Part shown: positions 27,364-36,828 of the stretch, piece after piece
How positions within the stretch are numbered: the first letter of the stretch is position 1
Layout of the letters: each line of letters begins with the position of its first letter
Notes under the pieces: generated by a model
Databases searched by the model: none
What the model saw: the letters and a program-made list of their open reading frames with translations, nothing else
Told to the model about the DNA's origin: nothing
From: Chitinophaga agrisoli
Lineage (GTDB): Bacteria; Bacteroidota; Bacteroidia; Chitinophagales; Chitinophagaceae
DNA length: 64,000 nucleotides
Direction of reading: 5' to 3'
Assembly: GCF_008386695.1 (NCBI RefSeq)
Contig: NZ_VUOC01000001.1
Coordinates: forward strand, 656,347 to 720,346
Program-made: the position numbers and the translations under genes

Positions 27364-28899
27364 TTATTGGTAACCCGGATTCTGGTACATCTTTACCGGA
27401 TCCAGTTTGTATTCATCAAACGGGATGGGGTAGTAACGGTCTTTGGTACCGAAGTTGGTGAGCTTAGCTTTTCCGTAGTCTGCCTGGTCTTTGGCGTGCA
27501 TATACGTTACCAGGTCTGCCGTGGTAAAGAAACGCAGCAGGTCAAACCAGCGGTGGTGCTCAAAGGCCAGTTCTACGCGTCTTTCATGCAGGATAGCCAG
27601 TTTAAGGGTAGGGAACTTGCTGCTGTAGTTAGGATCTGCCTTGGCAGCAGCATACAGCGGAACGCCGGCCCTTTCGCGCACCTGGTCCAGGAACTGGATG
27701 GCGGTAGCATCGTTGCCCTGGTACATGTATACCTCTGCCAGCATGAGCGCCACATCCGCATAACGGATCAGCACCCAGTCATTACCGCCATAGCCGCTTT
27801 TACCGGCGCCATCGCTGGCATCGCGGAACTTGGTGATGAAATAATTTTTTACGGCAGCATCATTCGCAAATTTCACGCTAAAGTCCTTTCTGGGATCGCC
27901 TTCTTCATACTCTTTCACCAAGTCTGGCGTTACGTTACCGTCTGTGGCAGACATTACTTTCTGACTATTGATGGTTTCCCCTTTCACCTGGTTATTGGCT
28001 GCAATGGTGGAGCAGAAATTAATATCGCCTTGTTTGTTAACGATCTGGAAGATCAGTTCCGGGCAGGTACCTTTTTTATTCACGTCAAACACATCGGTAT
28101 AAGGGATCTCCTTTAATGTACCGAACGTGCGCGCATCCCAGGCAGCGGTAAGGGACACCCGGGCGTTTTCCAGGTTAGCGGTACGGTTAGCCGCATCCAG
28201 GGTAGTGGCCATGGTCAGGTACACTTGTCCCAGCAGGGCGTTGGCGGCAGCTTTAGATGCACGGCCCCTGTTATCGCCGGAGGCCTGGGCCGGCAGATTA
28301 CTGTTCACCGCGTCTTTCAGATCAGCTACGATCTGGGCGTATACTTTTTCCTGTTTCTCACGGAAAGTATTGGCGGCTACTTCGTCGAGCGTGCGGAGCT
28401 GTTTTGTTACCAGCGGCACATCGCCCCATTTACGCACCAGGTGAAAATAAGCCAGGGCGCGGATGAATTTAGCTTCCGCGGTGTAACGGGTCTTATTATC
28501 AGGATTAAGGAATGTTATACCATCAATATTGGTCAATACCAGGTTAGCGCGGGTAATGATCTGGAAAAGCCCCAGCCAGTGCGTTTTCAGGTAAGTATTA
28601 CTGGGCAGCAGGGAGAAATCGTTGAACTGGAAAGGCTCGCCGGCATTGGACTGATTATCGTTGCGGCCAGCGTCATCAGAGCGCTCATCCGTATATAAGC
28701 CGCTATTCTCGCCCAGGCCATCGCCGGATCTCAGTGACTGGTAAGCGCCATTTACTGCCAGCAGCACATCATTCTCAGACTGAAAATAATCTTCAGTAGG
28801 AATGGCATTTGGATTGGTTTGCTCCAGGAAACTCTTGCCGCAGGCGCTGAATAGTGTCAGCGCCGTTAAACAACCTATTATTAAATATCTTTTAGTCAT
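27364..28899 (-). CDS. SusD/RagB family nutrient-binding outer membrane lipoprotein
   Basis: A 511-residue lipoprotein that should cap the SusC transporter and bind glycan at the cell surface. The lipobox LFSAC places the lipidated Cys at residue 20. Typical SusD features follow: NPNAIPTEDYFQSENDVLLAVNGAYQ, RALAYFHLVRKWGDVPLVT and a C-terminal VLIRYADVALMLAEVY with RRVELAFEHHRWFDLLRF (segments at about residues 135-155 and 375-455). It starts 21 bases after the SusC stop codon on the same strand. Confidence 0.96.
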   Translation of the reverse strand: MTKRYLIIGCLTALTLFSACGKSFLEQTNPNAIPTEDYFQSENDVLLAVNGAYQSLRSGDGLGENSGLYTDERSDDAGRNDNQSNAGEPFQFNDFSLLPSNTYLKTHWLGLFQIITRANLVLTNIDGITFLNPDNKTRYTAEAKFIRALAYFHLVRKWGDVPLVTKQLRTLDEVAANTFREKQEKVYAQIVADLKDAVNSNLPAQASGDNRGRASKAAANALLGQVYLTMATTLDAANRTANLENARVSLTAAWDARTFGTLKEIPYTDVFDVNKKGTCPELIFQIVNKQGDINFCSTIAANNQVKGETINSQKVMSATDGNVTPDLVKEYEEGDPRKDFSVKFANDAAVKNYFITKFRDASDGAGKSGYGGNDWVLIRYADVALMLAEVYMYQGNDATAIQFLDQVRERAGVPLYAAAKADPNYSSKFPTLKLAILHERRVELAFEHHRWFDLLRFFTTADLVTYMHAKDQADYGKAKLTNFGTKDRYYPIPFDEYKLDPVKMYQNPGYQ

Positions 28900-28920
28900 T
28901 GTTGCAGATGTTTTAAATCA

Positions 28921-31900
28921 TTAGAATGTAGCCTTCACGCCAAAGTTGTAAGCACGTACCAGCGGATACATACCATAATCCACACCGGGCGTAAGGTTTG
29001 CGCCAGCGTTATAATCCACTTCCGGGTTGTAACCCAGGTATTTAGTGATGGTGAAAGCATTATCCACAGCAGCATATACCCGGACATTGGTTAGCCCTTT
29101 TATGTTCTTTACCAGCGTTACCGGCAGGTTATAACCCAGTGTGATGTTGGTGCAACGGAAATAAGAACCGTCCTGCAGGTAGAAGGAAGAAAGGCGGGTA
29201 CTATTGCTTTGGGTACCGCCGCGGGAAGCGCGGTATACGCTACCATTACCCGGCTGCGCTTCTGAACGGTAACGGTCTGCTACTTTAGCGTACTGGTTGC
29301 CGGAACCTTCCATATTAAACAGGTAGTAGTCCTGGCCATCCAGCACCTGGTTGCCATAGGAACCATTGAAAGAAGCGCTCAGGTCAATAGATTTATAGCT
29401 GAAATTCAGCGCAAAACCGTACGTAAATTTGGGATAGGGCGTGCCTATCACAGTCTTATCCGCATCATTCACGATGCCATCGCCATTGGTATCTTCAAAA
29501 TAGATATCACCGGGGGTTAAAGGAGTGCTGGAAGCAGTAGAACGGGGAGGGCCTTTGAGCACATATCCTTTAGGGAAAGACTGGGTGGTTTTATCAAAAA
29601 CGGCATTATCTGCAGCGATGTTTGCCATATCGCTTTCCCTAACCATCCCTTTTACCTTAAAGCCATAGAACATGCCAATGGGTTGTCCTTCTTCCGTGAT
29701 ATGGGTTTTGTAGGAACGTTCCGCACCGGCGGTGATGATGGTGCTGGCGCCGCCCATATCCAATACCTTGTTACGGTTTAAGGAGATGTTGCCGCTCAGG
29801 TTAAAGGCAAAGTCTTTGGTAGAAACGATCCTGCTATCTATCTGTATATCAAAACCCTTGTTCTGCACCTTGGAATTACGCAGGTTGGTGAGCACCGCAG
29901 AGTTACTGGCATTAGACACACCGGCTACCCCGGAAACAGGCTGGTTAAATAACAGGTTATAGGAGCGGCTGATGTAGTAGTTGGCGATCACAAATACGCG
30001 ATCGTTGAACAGGCCTATATCTGCGCCAAAGTTATACTGGGAGGTAGATTCCCAACCCAGGTGATCATCCTTTAAATCGCCGGACCAGATGGCGGTATTA
30101 ACAACGCTGGAGGTTCCATATACCACGCCGCCCAGCGGCGCCATTACCTGCAGCTGATTGTAGTTACCGATATTGTTATTACCACTCAAGCCCCAGCTGG
30201 CACGCAGCTTCAGGGAAGAAGAGGTACCCAGCATATTGGTATAGAAGGGCTCTTTAGACACATTCCAGCCGGCGGATACGGAAGGGAATTTGCCCCAGCG
30301 GTTAGCCGGGCCAAAACGGGAAGAACCATCTGTACGGAAGGAACCGGTAAGGAAATATTTGTTCTCGTAGTTATACACTATACGGGCAAAGTAGGAGAGC
30401 ATGGTCCAGGTGGCCTTGCCGGAAGTGTTGATCAGCGAAAAGAGGGAAGCATCTGCCCCTTTGCTGGTGATCTCTTCTATACGGTCATTCTGGTAACCTT
30501 TTGCCGTTACACCAATAATATCGCTGTTAAACTGCTGTGCAGAATAACCCGCCAGTACATCAAAATTATGTTTGCCGAATTTCTTCTTGTAGTTCAGCGT
30601 GAACTCTCCCAGCTGGTCTACGGTGCTGATGGTCCTGGCCGTGTCCCTGGCGGCTGCCTGCGCCAGTACAGAACCGGGAGGATTAGCATCTGAGCTGAGG
30701 CTGGTGGGGCGGTAGTAATCATACTTCTCATTGTATGTTTGCATGCCCAGGTTAGCTTTGAACACCAGGTTGGGTATCAGCTCATAGCTTAGATAGCCGC
30801 CATAGGTAGCGCGCAGACCTTTGCGGGTGATATTGGTTTCTTCCGCAATGGCTACGGGGTTCTCTATACTCTGGTAACCGTACAGGGATGATTGCGCCGC
30901 AGCTTCGTTCTTACGGAGGGTGCCGTCATCATTATAGGCCCGGAAATAAGGCATATAGATCAGGGCGCCCAGGATGGGACCATGGTCAAAACGCCCTTCT
31001 TCCACCTCGCGGTTGTTATTAGAGGTAAGGGACAGGTTGGCGCCTACTTTTAACTTAGGGCTTACATCTGCATCCACATTGGCGCGCAGGTTCAGCTTAC
31101 GCGAGTAGGTGCTTACGATAATGCCCTGCTGATCCTGGTAACCGCCGCTGAGCGCATAGCGCATACCATTCTTGCCTCCGGTGAAAGACAGGTTATGGCG
31201 CTGCACCGGCGCATTGCGATACAACTCATCCTGCCAGTCTGTATTCACCTGCTGGTGAATGAGCTTTTGGTTGGCAAAATCATAGATGTAATCAGGGATC
31301 TGCACGCTGCCGGCGTTATTCACGTTGTCCACGCGCGTTTTATTATTATCACTATACATAGCATCTGTCCAGGTTTTCCCGGCGCCCAGCATCAGGTCTT
31401 TGTAAGTGTTATTGCGGCCGTCTATCACCAGTTGGGCGTATTGGTCCGCATCCAGCAGTTTTACCTTGTGGCTCAGCTGGTTGATACCGTATTGGTAATC
31501 ATATTCAAACTGGCCTTTGCCTTCCTTACCGTGTTTAGTGGTGATCATTACCACACCGCCGGCGGCTCTGGAGCCGTAGATGGCGGCGGAGGCGGCGTCT
31601 TTCAATATATCTATGGTCTCAATATCGTTAGGATTGATATAGATGTCGTTCCCTACGGGGTAACCATCTATTACATATAAAGGGTCTGAGCTGGCGTTTA
31701 CGGAGCCCACACCGCGCACGCGGATCTTGGTGCTCACATAAGGAGCGCCGCTTACCTGCGATACCTGTACGCCGGCCACTTTACCTACCAGGGCCTGTCC
31801 TACGGTAGGCGTGGTAAGGTTCAGCTCTTTAGCCTTTACGCTGGAAATAGCGCCGGTAACATCGCTTTTCCCCATTTTCTGGTAACCTACGGAAACTACT

Positions 31901-32265
31901 TCGTTCAGCTGTCTTACATCTTCGCGCAGCAGTATATTCACTGTTTGCTGATCTGCGATCACTACTTCCTGCGGCACATAGCCGGTGAAGGAAAAGATCA
32001 GGGTAGCGCCCGCATCTGCTGTAACGGCATATCTGCCGTTTGCATCTGTAACGGCGCCCCTGCGGGTGCCTTTCACCATTACATTCACCCCTATAAGAGG
32101 TTGATTCTTTTCATCCGTAACGATGCCTGACACCTTAGCGGCCGCCGGTTGCTGTATAGCATACAGGGCGCTGCCTGCTGCATATACCGGCTTTACCGCT
32201 ACTGTACCACAGACGGCCAACGTTAACGTAAACCCACATTGTAAAATTTGTAGTGCTCTTTGCAT
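28921..32265 (-). CDS. SusC/RagA family TonB-linked outer membrane transporter
   Basis: A 1114-residue TonB-dependent receptor. After the signal peptide there is a carboxypeptidase-regulatory-like domain (KVSGIVTDEKNQPLIGVNV), the plug domain with VSVGYQKMGKSDVTGAIS and the Bacteroidota box DPLYVIDGYPV, then IYGSRAAGGVVMITTK and a C-terminal beta-barrel. The start at 32265 leaves four bases after the preceding stop codon; a start at 32283 would overlap the upstream gene by 14 bases. It imports oligosaccharide together with SusD. Confidence 0.96.
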   Translation of the reverse strand: MQRALQILQCGFTLTLAVCGTVAVKPVYAAGSALYAIQQPAAAKVSGIVTDEKNQPLIGVNVMVKGTRRGAVTDANGRYAVTADAGATLIFSFTGYVPQEVVIADQQTVNILLREDVRQLNEVVSVGYQKMGKSDVTGAISSVKAKELNLTTPTVGQALVGKVAGVQVSQVSGAPYVSTKIRVRGVGSVNASSDPLYVIDGYPVGNDIYINPNDIETIDILKDAASAAIYGSRAAGGVVMITTKHGKEGKGQFEYDYQYGINQLSHKVKLLDADQYAQLVIDGRNNTYKDLMLGAGKTWTDAMYSDNNKTRVDNVNNAGSVQIPDYIYDFANQKLIHQQVNTDWQDELYRNAPVQRHNLSFTGGKNGMRYALSGGYQDQQGIIVSTYSRKLNLRANVDADVSPKLKVGANLSLTSNNNREVEEGRFDHGPILGALIYMPYFRAYNDDGTLRKNEAAAQSSLYGYQSIENPVAIAEETNITRKGLRATYGGYLSYELIPNLVFKANLGMQTYNEKYDYYRPTSLSSDANPPGSVLAQAAARDTARTISTVDQLGEFTLNYKKKFGKHNFDVLAGYSAQQFNSDIIGVTAKGYQNDRIEEITSKGADASLFSLINTSGKATWTMLSYFARIVYNYENKYFLTGSFRTDGSSRFGPANRWGKFPSVSAGWNVSKEPFYTNMLGTSSSLKLRASWGLSGNNNIGNYNQLQVMAPLGGVVYGTSSVVNTAIWSGDLKDDHLGWESTSQYNFGADIGLFNDRVFVIANYYISRSYNLLFNQPVSGVAGVSNASNSAVLTNLRNSKVQNKGFDIQIDSRIVSTKDFAFNLSGNISLNRNKVLDMGGASTIITAGAERSYKTHITEEGQPIGMFYGFKVKGMVRESDMANIAADNAVFDKTTQSFPKGYVLKGPPRSTASSTPLTPGDIYFEDTNGDGIVNDADKTVIGTPYPKFTYGFALNFSYKSIDLSASFNGSYGNQVLDGQDYYLFNMEGSGNQYAKVADRYRSEAQPGNGSVYRASRGGTQSNSTRLSSFYLQDGSYFRCTNITLGYNLPVTLVKNIKGLTNVRVYAAVDNAFTITKYLGYNPEVDYNAGANLTPGVDYGMYPLVRAYNFGVKATF

Positions 32266-32269
32266 AACT

Positions 32270-33139
32270 CTACCAGTTGACATTTATAAAATGAACATTA
32301 TCCTTTCTTGAAGAAGTAACTGCGATCCCGGTTTGATTGGTGGATAAAAAGGTGAAGCCTTCCAGCTCATCCGGCTTATCTATATCCACCACTTTCAGCA
32401 CAACAGCCTCGCCGCTGGCTACGGATCTTTCAAAATCGAGGTACGTGAGGCGCCATTTGCGGCCTTCTACCTGGTTCTGGATCAGTACCAGTATGTTTTT
32501 TTCCGCTATCCAATGCAGGTTCTGCACCCAGGGACCGCAGGTGAATTTTTTGAACAGTACGCCATCTTCTTTGGTGTGGGATACCTGTGCCAGGCGCTCC
32601 GGGTTGTACAGCCGTACTTCGTTGCCATGGTTGCCATAGTCAGCGGTGGCTACATACCATTTGCCTTTATATTTTACATACTCCGGGCGGGCGCCTTGTA
32701 TACAAGCGTCGTCTTCGATCACGCGCAGCACATTACCATCGAGGGTGTGCGTTTTGAGCAGGCCTTCCCAATTGATGCTGTAAATCACGGCCCTCCATTG
32801 GGTACCTTCTGCATTGAGGCGGATGCTGTTGCCTATAAAGGTGGGCCCCACGCCATTCCAGGCAATACCAGTGGGGTGGTTGATCAGGTCTTTACCATCC
32901 TGTGTAAGCTTATATTCCTCACCCGTCCAGGTAAGGGTATCTTTTCCCGGTATGTAGGCGCGCATCATGCCTGTTTCCCTATCCCCATAGAGATATACTT
33001 TTCCATGCTGATAATGCGCTCCCTGGCAGGCTCCAAGCGAGTCTACAGTATACGAACGGTTTATCTTCACATTGGCCGGCGGGATAATATAGAACAGAAA
33101 ACTGCCAGTCAGGGCAGCTATCGCTACAAGTAATTTCAT
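32270..33139 (-). CDS. Predicted exported propeller-like protein, first gene of the SusCD locus
   Basis: A 289-residue protein with an N-terminal hydrophobic leader (MKLLVAIAALTGSFLFYII) and repeated strand patterns suggesting a beta-propeller (GKVYLYGDRETGMMRAYI, HPTGIAWNGVGPTFIGNS, PEYVKYKGKWYVATADYG). I do not recognise a named family, although the layout resembles the DUF6528 protein at 6201-7103. Its stop precedes the SusC ATG by four bases, so it is translationally coupled to the transporter and may bind glycan or act as a lyase-like surface component. No catalytic motif is evident. Confidence 0.6.
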   Translation of the reverse strand: MKLLVAIAALTGSFLFYIIPPANVKINRSYTVDSLGACQGAHYQHGKVYLYGDRETGMMRAYIPGKDTLTWTGEEYKLTQDGKDLINHPTGIAWNGVGPTFIGNSIRLNAEGTQWRAVIYSINWEGLLKTHTLDGNVLRVIEDDACIQGARPEYVKYKGKWYVATADYGNHGNEVRLYNPERLAQVSHTKEDGVLFKKFTCGPWVQNLHWIAEKNILVLIQNQVEGRKWRLTYLDFERSVASGEAVVLKVVDIDKPDELEGFTFLSTNQTGIAVTSSRKDNVHFINVNW

Positions 33140-33413
33140 TTGTTCACTTTTTAATGTCTACAAGGTTTTCCGTGGCTTAGCAGGCGTATATATGTTGTGT
33201 CCGATGACTCTTTTTGCAATAAACAGGTGTATGATCCGGATTATGCTAAGCGGGGGCAAAATGAATAATTCAATATTATGGAAGGGTTAACCCTATATTA
33301 TGCAATTGTTACGGTTTTACCGGATACCTATATGAATAAAATTTGCATATGTGGCTGAAAATTACGTACTTAGAAGGTCTCTAATAACCATATACACCTA
33401 AAAAACTACCCTT

Positions 33414-34184
33414 ATGAAACTCGTTTCTATGAATGCCGGCGTTATGATCCGGACTGTTTTCCTTGTTAGCCTAGCCTTCACTGCCTGTAAAAAAGATGAT
33501 GATCCGCAGCCTCCCCCGCAGTATAATATGGATGAGCTGTATGCGCATTCCGTTACGGATGCGATGGTGGCAGATGATGCGGAGGTGATAGACACGCTGT
33601 GGGCTATCTCCCATGACAATCCCAACCTGCAATGGAAGACCATTAACGGCAAGGAGTACGTGTTAATGGCCACTTTTATGAAGTATCCATCCAGCTATCC
33701 GGCAGGGGATTCCATTACTAACACCTGGGGAGAATCCTGGGTATTTGCGCCTACGCAAATGAAGCGTAGGGTGGCGCCGGACCTCAAGGCGGATACGGAT
33801 ACCATTATGCGCTTATGCCAGTTATTGGGATTGCCGCCGGCCAATAGCGGCAGCAATACGCATATTGCGGAATTATGGGTAGACCCGCAGCAACTGGTAC
33901 GGCCCGCAGGCAATCCTGCCATCAATGCCGCTACTACCGGTGCGGCGCTGGTTAACAGCGTAACGGAAGCCTACAAGACCTGGTTTGACAACAACATTAT
34001 CTATTCTTATTACCGCACACTCTCTGCTGCAACGGATTATCATTATCCGTGGACCCGGTTGGGTTATACCTATGACTGGGCGCCGGAGAAGAAGGAAGTG
34101 GGGTTGAGCGAGTTTGTGCTGCAACCTAATTCCGGGATATGGGTGGAAGAAACGGTGACGGCGGGGAATTTCTTTAAGAATTGA
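33414..34184 (+). CDS. Hypothetical lipoprotein
   Basis: A 256-residue protein with a signal peptide ending in a lipobox (SLAFTACKKDDDPQPPPQ); the lipidated Cys is near residue 25 and is followed by an acidic, proline-rich linker typical of surface-exposed Bacteroidota lipoproteins. The rest (VTDAMVADDAEVIDTLWAI, YTYDWAPEKKEVGLSEFVL) is not recognised. It is divergent from the SusCD locus across 274 bases and is not obviously part of an operon. Confidence 0.7.
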   Translation: MKLVSMNAGVMIRTVFLVSLAFTACKKDDDPQPPPQYNMDELYAHSVTDAMVADDAEVIDTLWAISHDNPNLQWKTINGKEYVLMATFMKYPSSYPAGDSITNTWGESWVFAPTQMKRRVAPDLKADTDTIMRLCQLLGLPPANSGSNTHIAELWVDPQQLVRPAGNPAINAATTGAALVNSVTEAYKTWFDNNIIYSYYRTLSAATDYHYPWTRLGYTYDWAPEKKEVGLSEFVLQPNSGIWVEETVTAGNFFKN

Positions 34185-34240
34185 TGCGTGCTAGCGGCGA
34201 ATGTAAAAGCTGCTAGCGGTATTAAGTAAAACGCGGCCTG

Positions 34241-34347
34241 TACTGATACTATTTTAGCAAAGGCGCCCGGTGCTACAAATAACCTACCTGAAGCCGAGGA
34301 GTATCCTGGGTGAAGCCCTGGAGAAGTTAGCTAAAATAGTATCAGTA
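34241..34347. repeat. Perfect 18-bp inverted repeat with structured 71-base interior
   Basis: TACTGATACTATTTTAGC at 34241-34258 is perfectly complementary to 34330-34347. The 71-base interior can form its own hairpin, CCTGGG-TGAAG-CCCTGG with one U-U mismatch, near 34305-34321. The overall form suggests a structured RNA or a small mobile palindromic element. Confidence 0.65.
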
Positions 34348-34582
34348 ACGCCGTTTATAGCCGGTCAGGGATGGTAATGCCCTGCGAGGAAAAATGTTGA
34401 TCCATATATTGCCCAACGGTTGCCGGCAGATTAACCCTATTTTACTTTCCGCGTACGTCCGCGCCTATATGATTATTATCCAATAATTTATACCTGCGTT
34501 CCTGCATTCCCGGTTACCGTTCAAATATTATTTAGTGTTAAACCCGTTAAAAAACTTGCGTATTTGATTATTTGTAACTTTA

Positions 34583-34603
34583 TTTGTGTCAAAATAACGC
34601 AAA
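34583..34603 (+). promoter_or_regulatory. Candidate NrtR operator
   Basis: Imperfect 21-base palindrome TTTGTGTCA-AAA-TAACGCAAA: seven of nine arm positions match. It ends six bases before the nrtR start codon, a position suited to autoregulation of the operon. Assignment to NrtR is inference from location. Confidence 0.5.
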
Positions 34604-34609
34604 CGAAAA

Positions 34610-35290
34610 ATGAAAGCATTCTCCTCTTATCAAAATCCTGCCCTGGCAATAGACCTGGTGGTGTTTGGTTATCACGAGAAAACATTGTCTGTGTTATTAC
34701 TGAACAGGAAGGAAGCGCCTTTTAAGGACCAGTGGACATTACCGGGGGCTTTTCTACAAATGGAAGAAAGCTTTTTGCAAACCTGCTCCCGGATCTTGCA
34801 AACAAAGCTGGGGATGGATAATGTGTACCTGGAGCAGTTATATTCTTTTGATGATCCGGCCAGGGACCCAAGGGGCCGTGTGATCTCCGTTACCTATTAT
34901 GCGTTGGTGAACCCGTCAAAATTCCAGATCGTAGCGGGGCAGATGGCTAACGATGCACAGTGGTTCAATGTACAGGAAACACCCGCATTGGGATTTGATC
35001 ACCAGGATATTTTTGATAAGGCATTACAACGTTTAAAGGCCAAAATCCTGTATTTCCCGGTGGGCTTTCAGCTGCTGGATGAGCTCTTCACCATGCCGGA
35101 GTTACATGAGCTGTATGAGTGTATACTGGGTATTAGTATAGACCGGCGCAATTTCCGCCGTAAGATACTGGATGCGGAATACATCATTAACACCGGCGCG
35201 AAGCGGGAAGGCTCGCAGAACCGTCATCCGGATTTGTACAAGTTTAACAAACAACTAAAACAAAATAATTTCCAACTTAATATTAGCTAA
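34610..35290 (+). CDS. NrtR-type Nudix-wHTH transcriptional regulator
   Basis: A 226-residue regulator of the NrtR/ADP-ribose-sensing type. The Nudix domain covers about residues 8-140; its box (residues 46-69, from PGAFLQMEES) has lost the catalytic REUxEE glutamates (RILQTK at 61-66), which fits a ligand-sensing rather than hydrolytic role. The C-terminal winged helix (about 150-226) shows MPELHELYECILG and SIDRRNFRRKILD, as in known NrtR proteins. It heads the NAD/ADP-ribose operon, is two bases before the NAMPT gene, and probably represses it through the palindrome upstream, released by ADP-ribose or NAD-related ligand. Confidence 0.88.
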   Translation: MKAFSSYQNPALAIDLVVFGYHEKTLSVLLLNRKEAPFKDQWTLPGAFLQMEESFLQTCSRILQTKLGMDNVYLEQLYSFDDPARDPRGRVISVTYYALVNPSKFQIVAGQMANDAQWFNVQETPALGFDHQDIFDKALQRLKAKILYFPVGFQLLDELFTMPELHELYECILGISIDRRNFRRKILDAEYIINTGAKREGSQNRHPDLYKFNKQLKQNNFQLNIS

Positions 35291-35292
35291 CC

Positions 35293-36828
35293 ATGACAAT
35301 TACTCCCATCCTCCTGAAAGATGGCTACAAAGTTGGCCACAAGTTTCAATATCCCGCAGGCACTACCCTTGTTTATTCTAACCTAACGCCTCGTAAATCC
35401 CGCAATCCCGATGTTCAGGAGATCGTTTTCTTTGGCTTACAGTATTTTATAAAAGAGTACCTGATACGCCAGTTTGATGAATACTTTTTCAGTCAACCCA
35501 AGGAAGCAGTACTGAAACAATACGCCCGCCGTATTGATAATTACCTGGGCAAGGACAGTATTAGCTATGATCATATTGCCGCCCTGCACGACCTAGGTTA
35601 CCTGCCGCTGGAGATCAAGGCGTTACCAGAAGGCTGCCTGGTGCCGATGCGTGTGCCGGTTTTCACCATCAAGAATACAAAGCCTGAATTCTTCTGGCTT
35701 ACCAATATGCTGGAGACCATCATGAGCGCCATTACCTGGAAGCCCTGTACCTCTGCCACCACCGCTTTCCAATACCTGAAAACATTTACCCGGTATGCAA
35801 AAGAAACGGTAGGTAATGACCTGAGCTTTATTCCCTGGCAAGGGCATGACTTTTCTTTCCGTGGCATGAGCGGTGTGGAAGATGCGCTGATCAGCGGCGC
35901 TGGTCACCTGTTGTCCTTTGCCGGTACCGATACCATCCCGGCTATTGACTTCCTGGAAACCTTTTACCATGCGGATGCAGAAAAAGAGCTGATAGGCGGC
36001 TCCGTACCGGCTACAGAGCATAGCGTAATGTGTATGGGCACGCAGGATGATGAAATTGGCACTTTTGAAAGGCTGATCACAGAAATATATCCCGGCGGCG
36101 TAGTATCCATTGTGAGCGATACCTGGGATTTCTGGCAGGTGATCACGGAGTTCCTGCCCGCGCTGAAAGAAAAGATCCTGGCCCGTAACGGTAAAGTAGT
36201 GATACGCCCTGACAGCGGCGACCCGGTTAAGATCATTGTAGGCGACCCCGAAGCGCCTGCCGGCAGCCCCGCATATAAAGGCGCTATTGAATGTATGTGG
36301 GAAACCTTTGGCGGTATTATCACAGAACAAGGGTATAAACTGCTGGATGGCCATATAGGGCTTATCTACGGCGACAGCATCACCACGGAAAGGCAGGTGG
36401 CCATACTGGAAGGTCTGAAACAGAAAGGTTTTGCCAGCTATAACGTAGTATTAGGCATAGGCTCTTACACCTATGAATATGTAACCCGCGACACTTTTGG
36501 CTTTGCCATGAAAGCCACCTATGGCGAAGTGAATGGCGCCGGCAGGGATATTTATAAAGACCCGAAAACGGATGACGGCACTAAAAAATCTGCCAAAGGC
36601 CTGATGCAGGTATTCCGCAATGCCGCAGGCAAACTGGAATTAAAAGACCAGTGTACCTGGGAAGAAGAAGCACAGGGCGAGCTGAAAACCGTTTTTAAAG
36701 ACGGTAAACTGCTGGTAGACTGGAGCTTAACAGCAATCCGTAACAGGGTAAAAGAAATGCTTATAACCGATGAGCAACATCACACTATACCGGCCCGTAG
36801 GGCTGAAGGAGCTGGCGTTAATAGCTGA
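35293..36828 (+). CDS. nadV: Nicotinamide phosphoribosyltransferase homologue (NAMPT/NadV)
   Basis: A 511-residue type II phosphoribosyltransferase making NMN from nicotinamide and PRPP. The catalytic positions of human NAMPT are aligned by eye: R190 (FSFRGMSG), D213 (FAGTDTIPA), H243 (VPATEHSVMCMG), R305 and D307 (VVIRPDSGDP). Length is about 20 residues more than human NAMPT, the excess being the tail that overlaps the next gene by 59 bases. Because a PRPP-synthetase-like gene is in the same operon, the alternative that this enzyme accepts ADP-ribose pyrophosphate (as phage Namat does) should be kept open. Confidence 0.92.
   Translation: MTITPILLKDGYKVGHKFQYPAGTTLVYSNLTPRKSRNPDVQEIVFFGLQYFIKEYLIRQFDEYFFSQPKEAVLKQYARRIDNYLGKDSISYDHIAALHDLGYLPLEIKALPEGCLVPMRVPVFTIKNTKPEFFWLTNMLETIMSAITWKPCTSATTAFQYLKTFTRYAKETVGNDLSFIPWQGHDFSFRGMSGVEDALISGAGHLLSFAGTDTIPAIDFLETFYHADAEKELIGGSVPATEHSVMCMGTQDDEIGTFERLITEIYPGGVVSIVSDTWDFWQVITEFLPALKEKILARNGKVVIRPDSGDPVKIIVGDPEAPAGSPAYKGAIECMWETFGGIITEQGYKLLDGHIGLIYGDSITTERQVAILEGLKQKGFASYNVVLGIGSYTYEYVTRDTFGFAMKATYGEVNGAGRDIYKDPKTDDGTKKSAKGLMQVFRNAAGKLELKDQCTWEEEAQGELKTVFKDGKLLVDWSLTAIRNRVKEMLITDEQHHTIPARRAEGAGVNS

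Larger units (their letters stand above)
34185..34609. other. Intergenic region upstream of the NAD/ADP-ribose operon
   Basis: 425 bases without a gene. It contains the 18-bp inverted repeat at 34241-34347, an A/T-rich promoter-like stretch from about 34540, and the palindrome at 34583-34603 just before nrtR. No short open frame with coding character was seen. Confidence 0.6.

Noticed and set aside
34241-34347. Retron or integron attC interpretation of the inverted repeat
   Set aside because: No reverse transcriptase or integrase is nearby, and the characteristic attC core triplets are absent.
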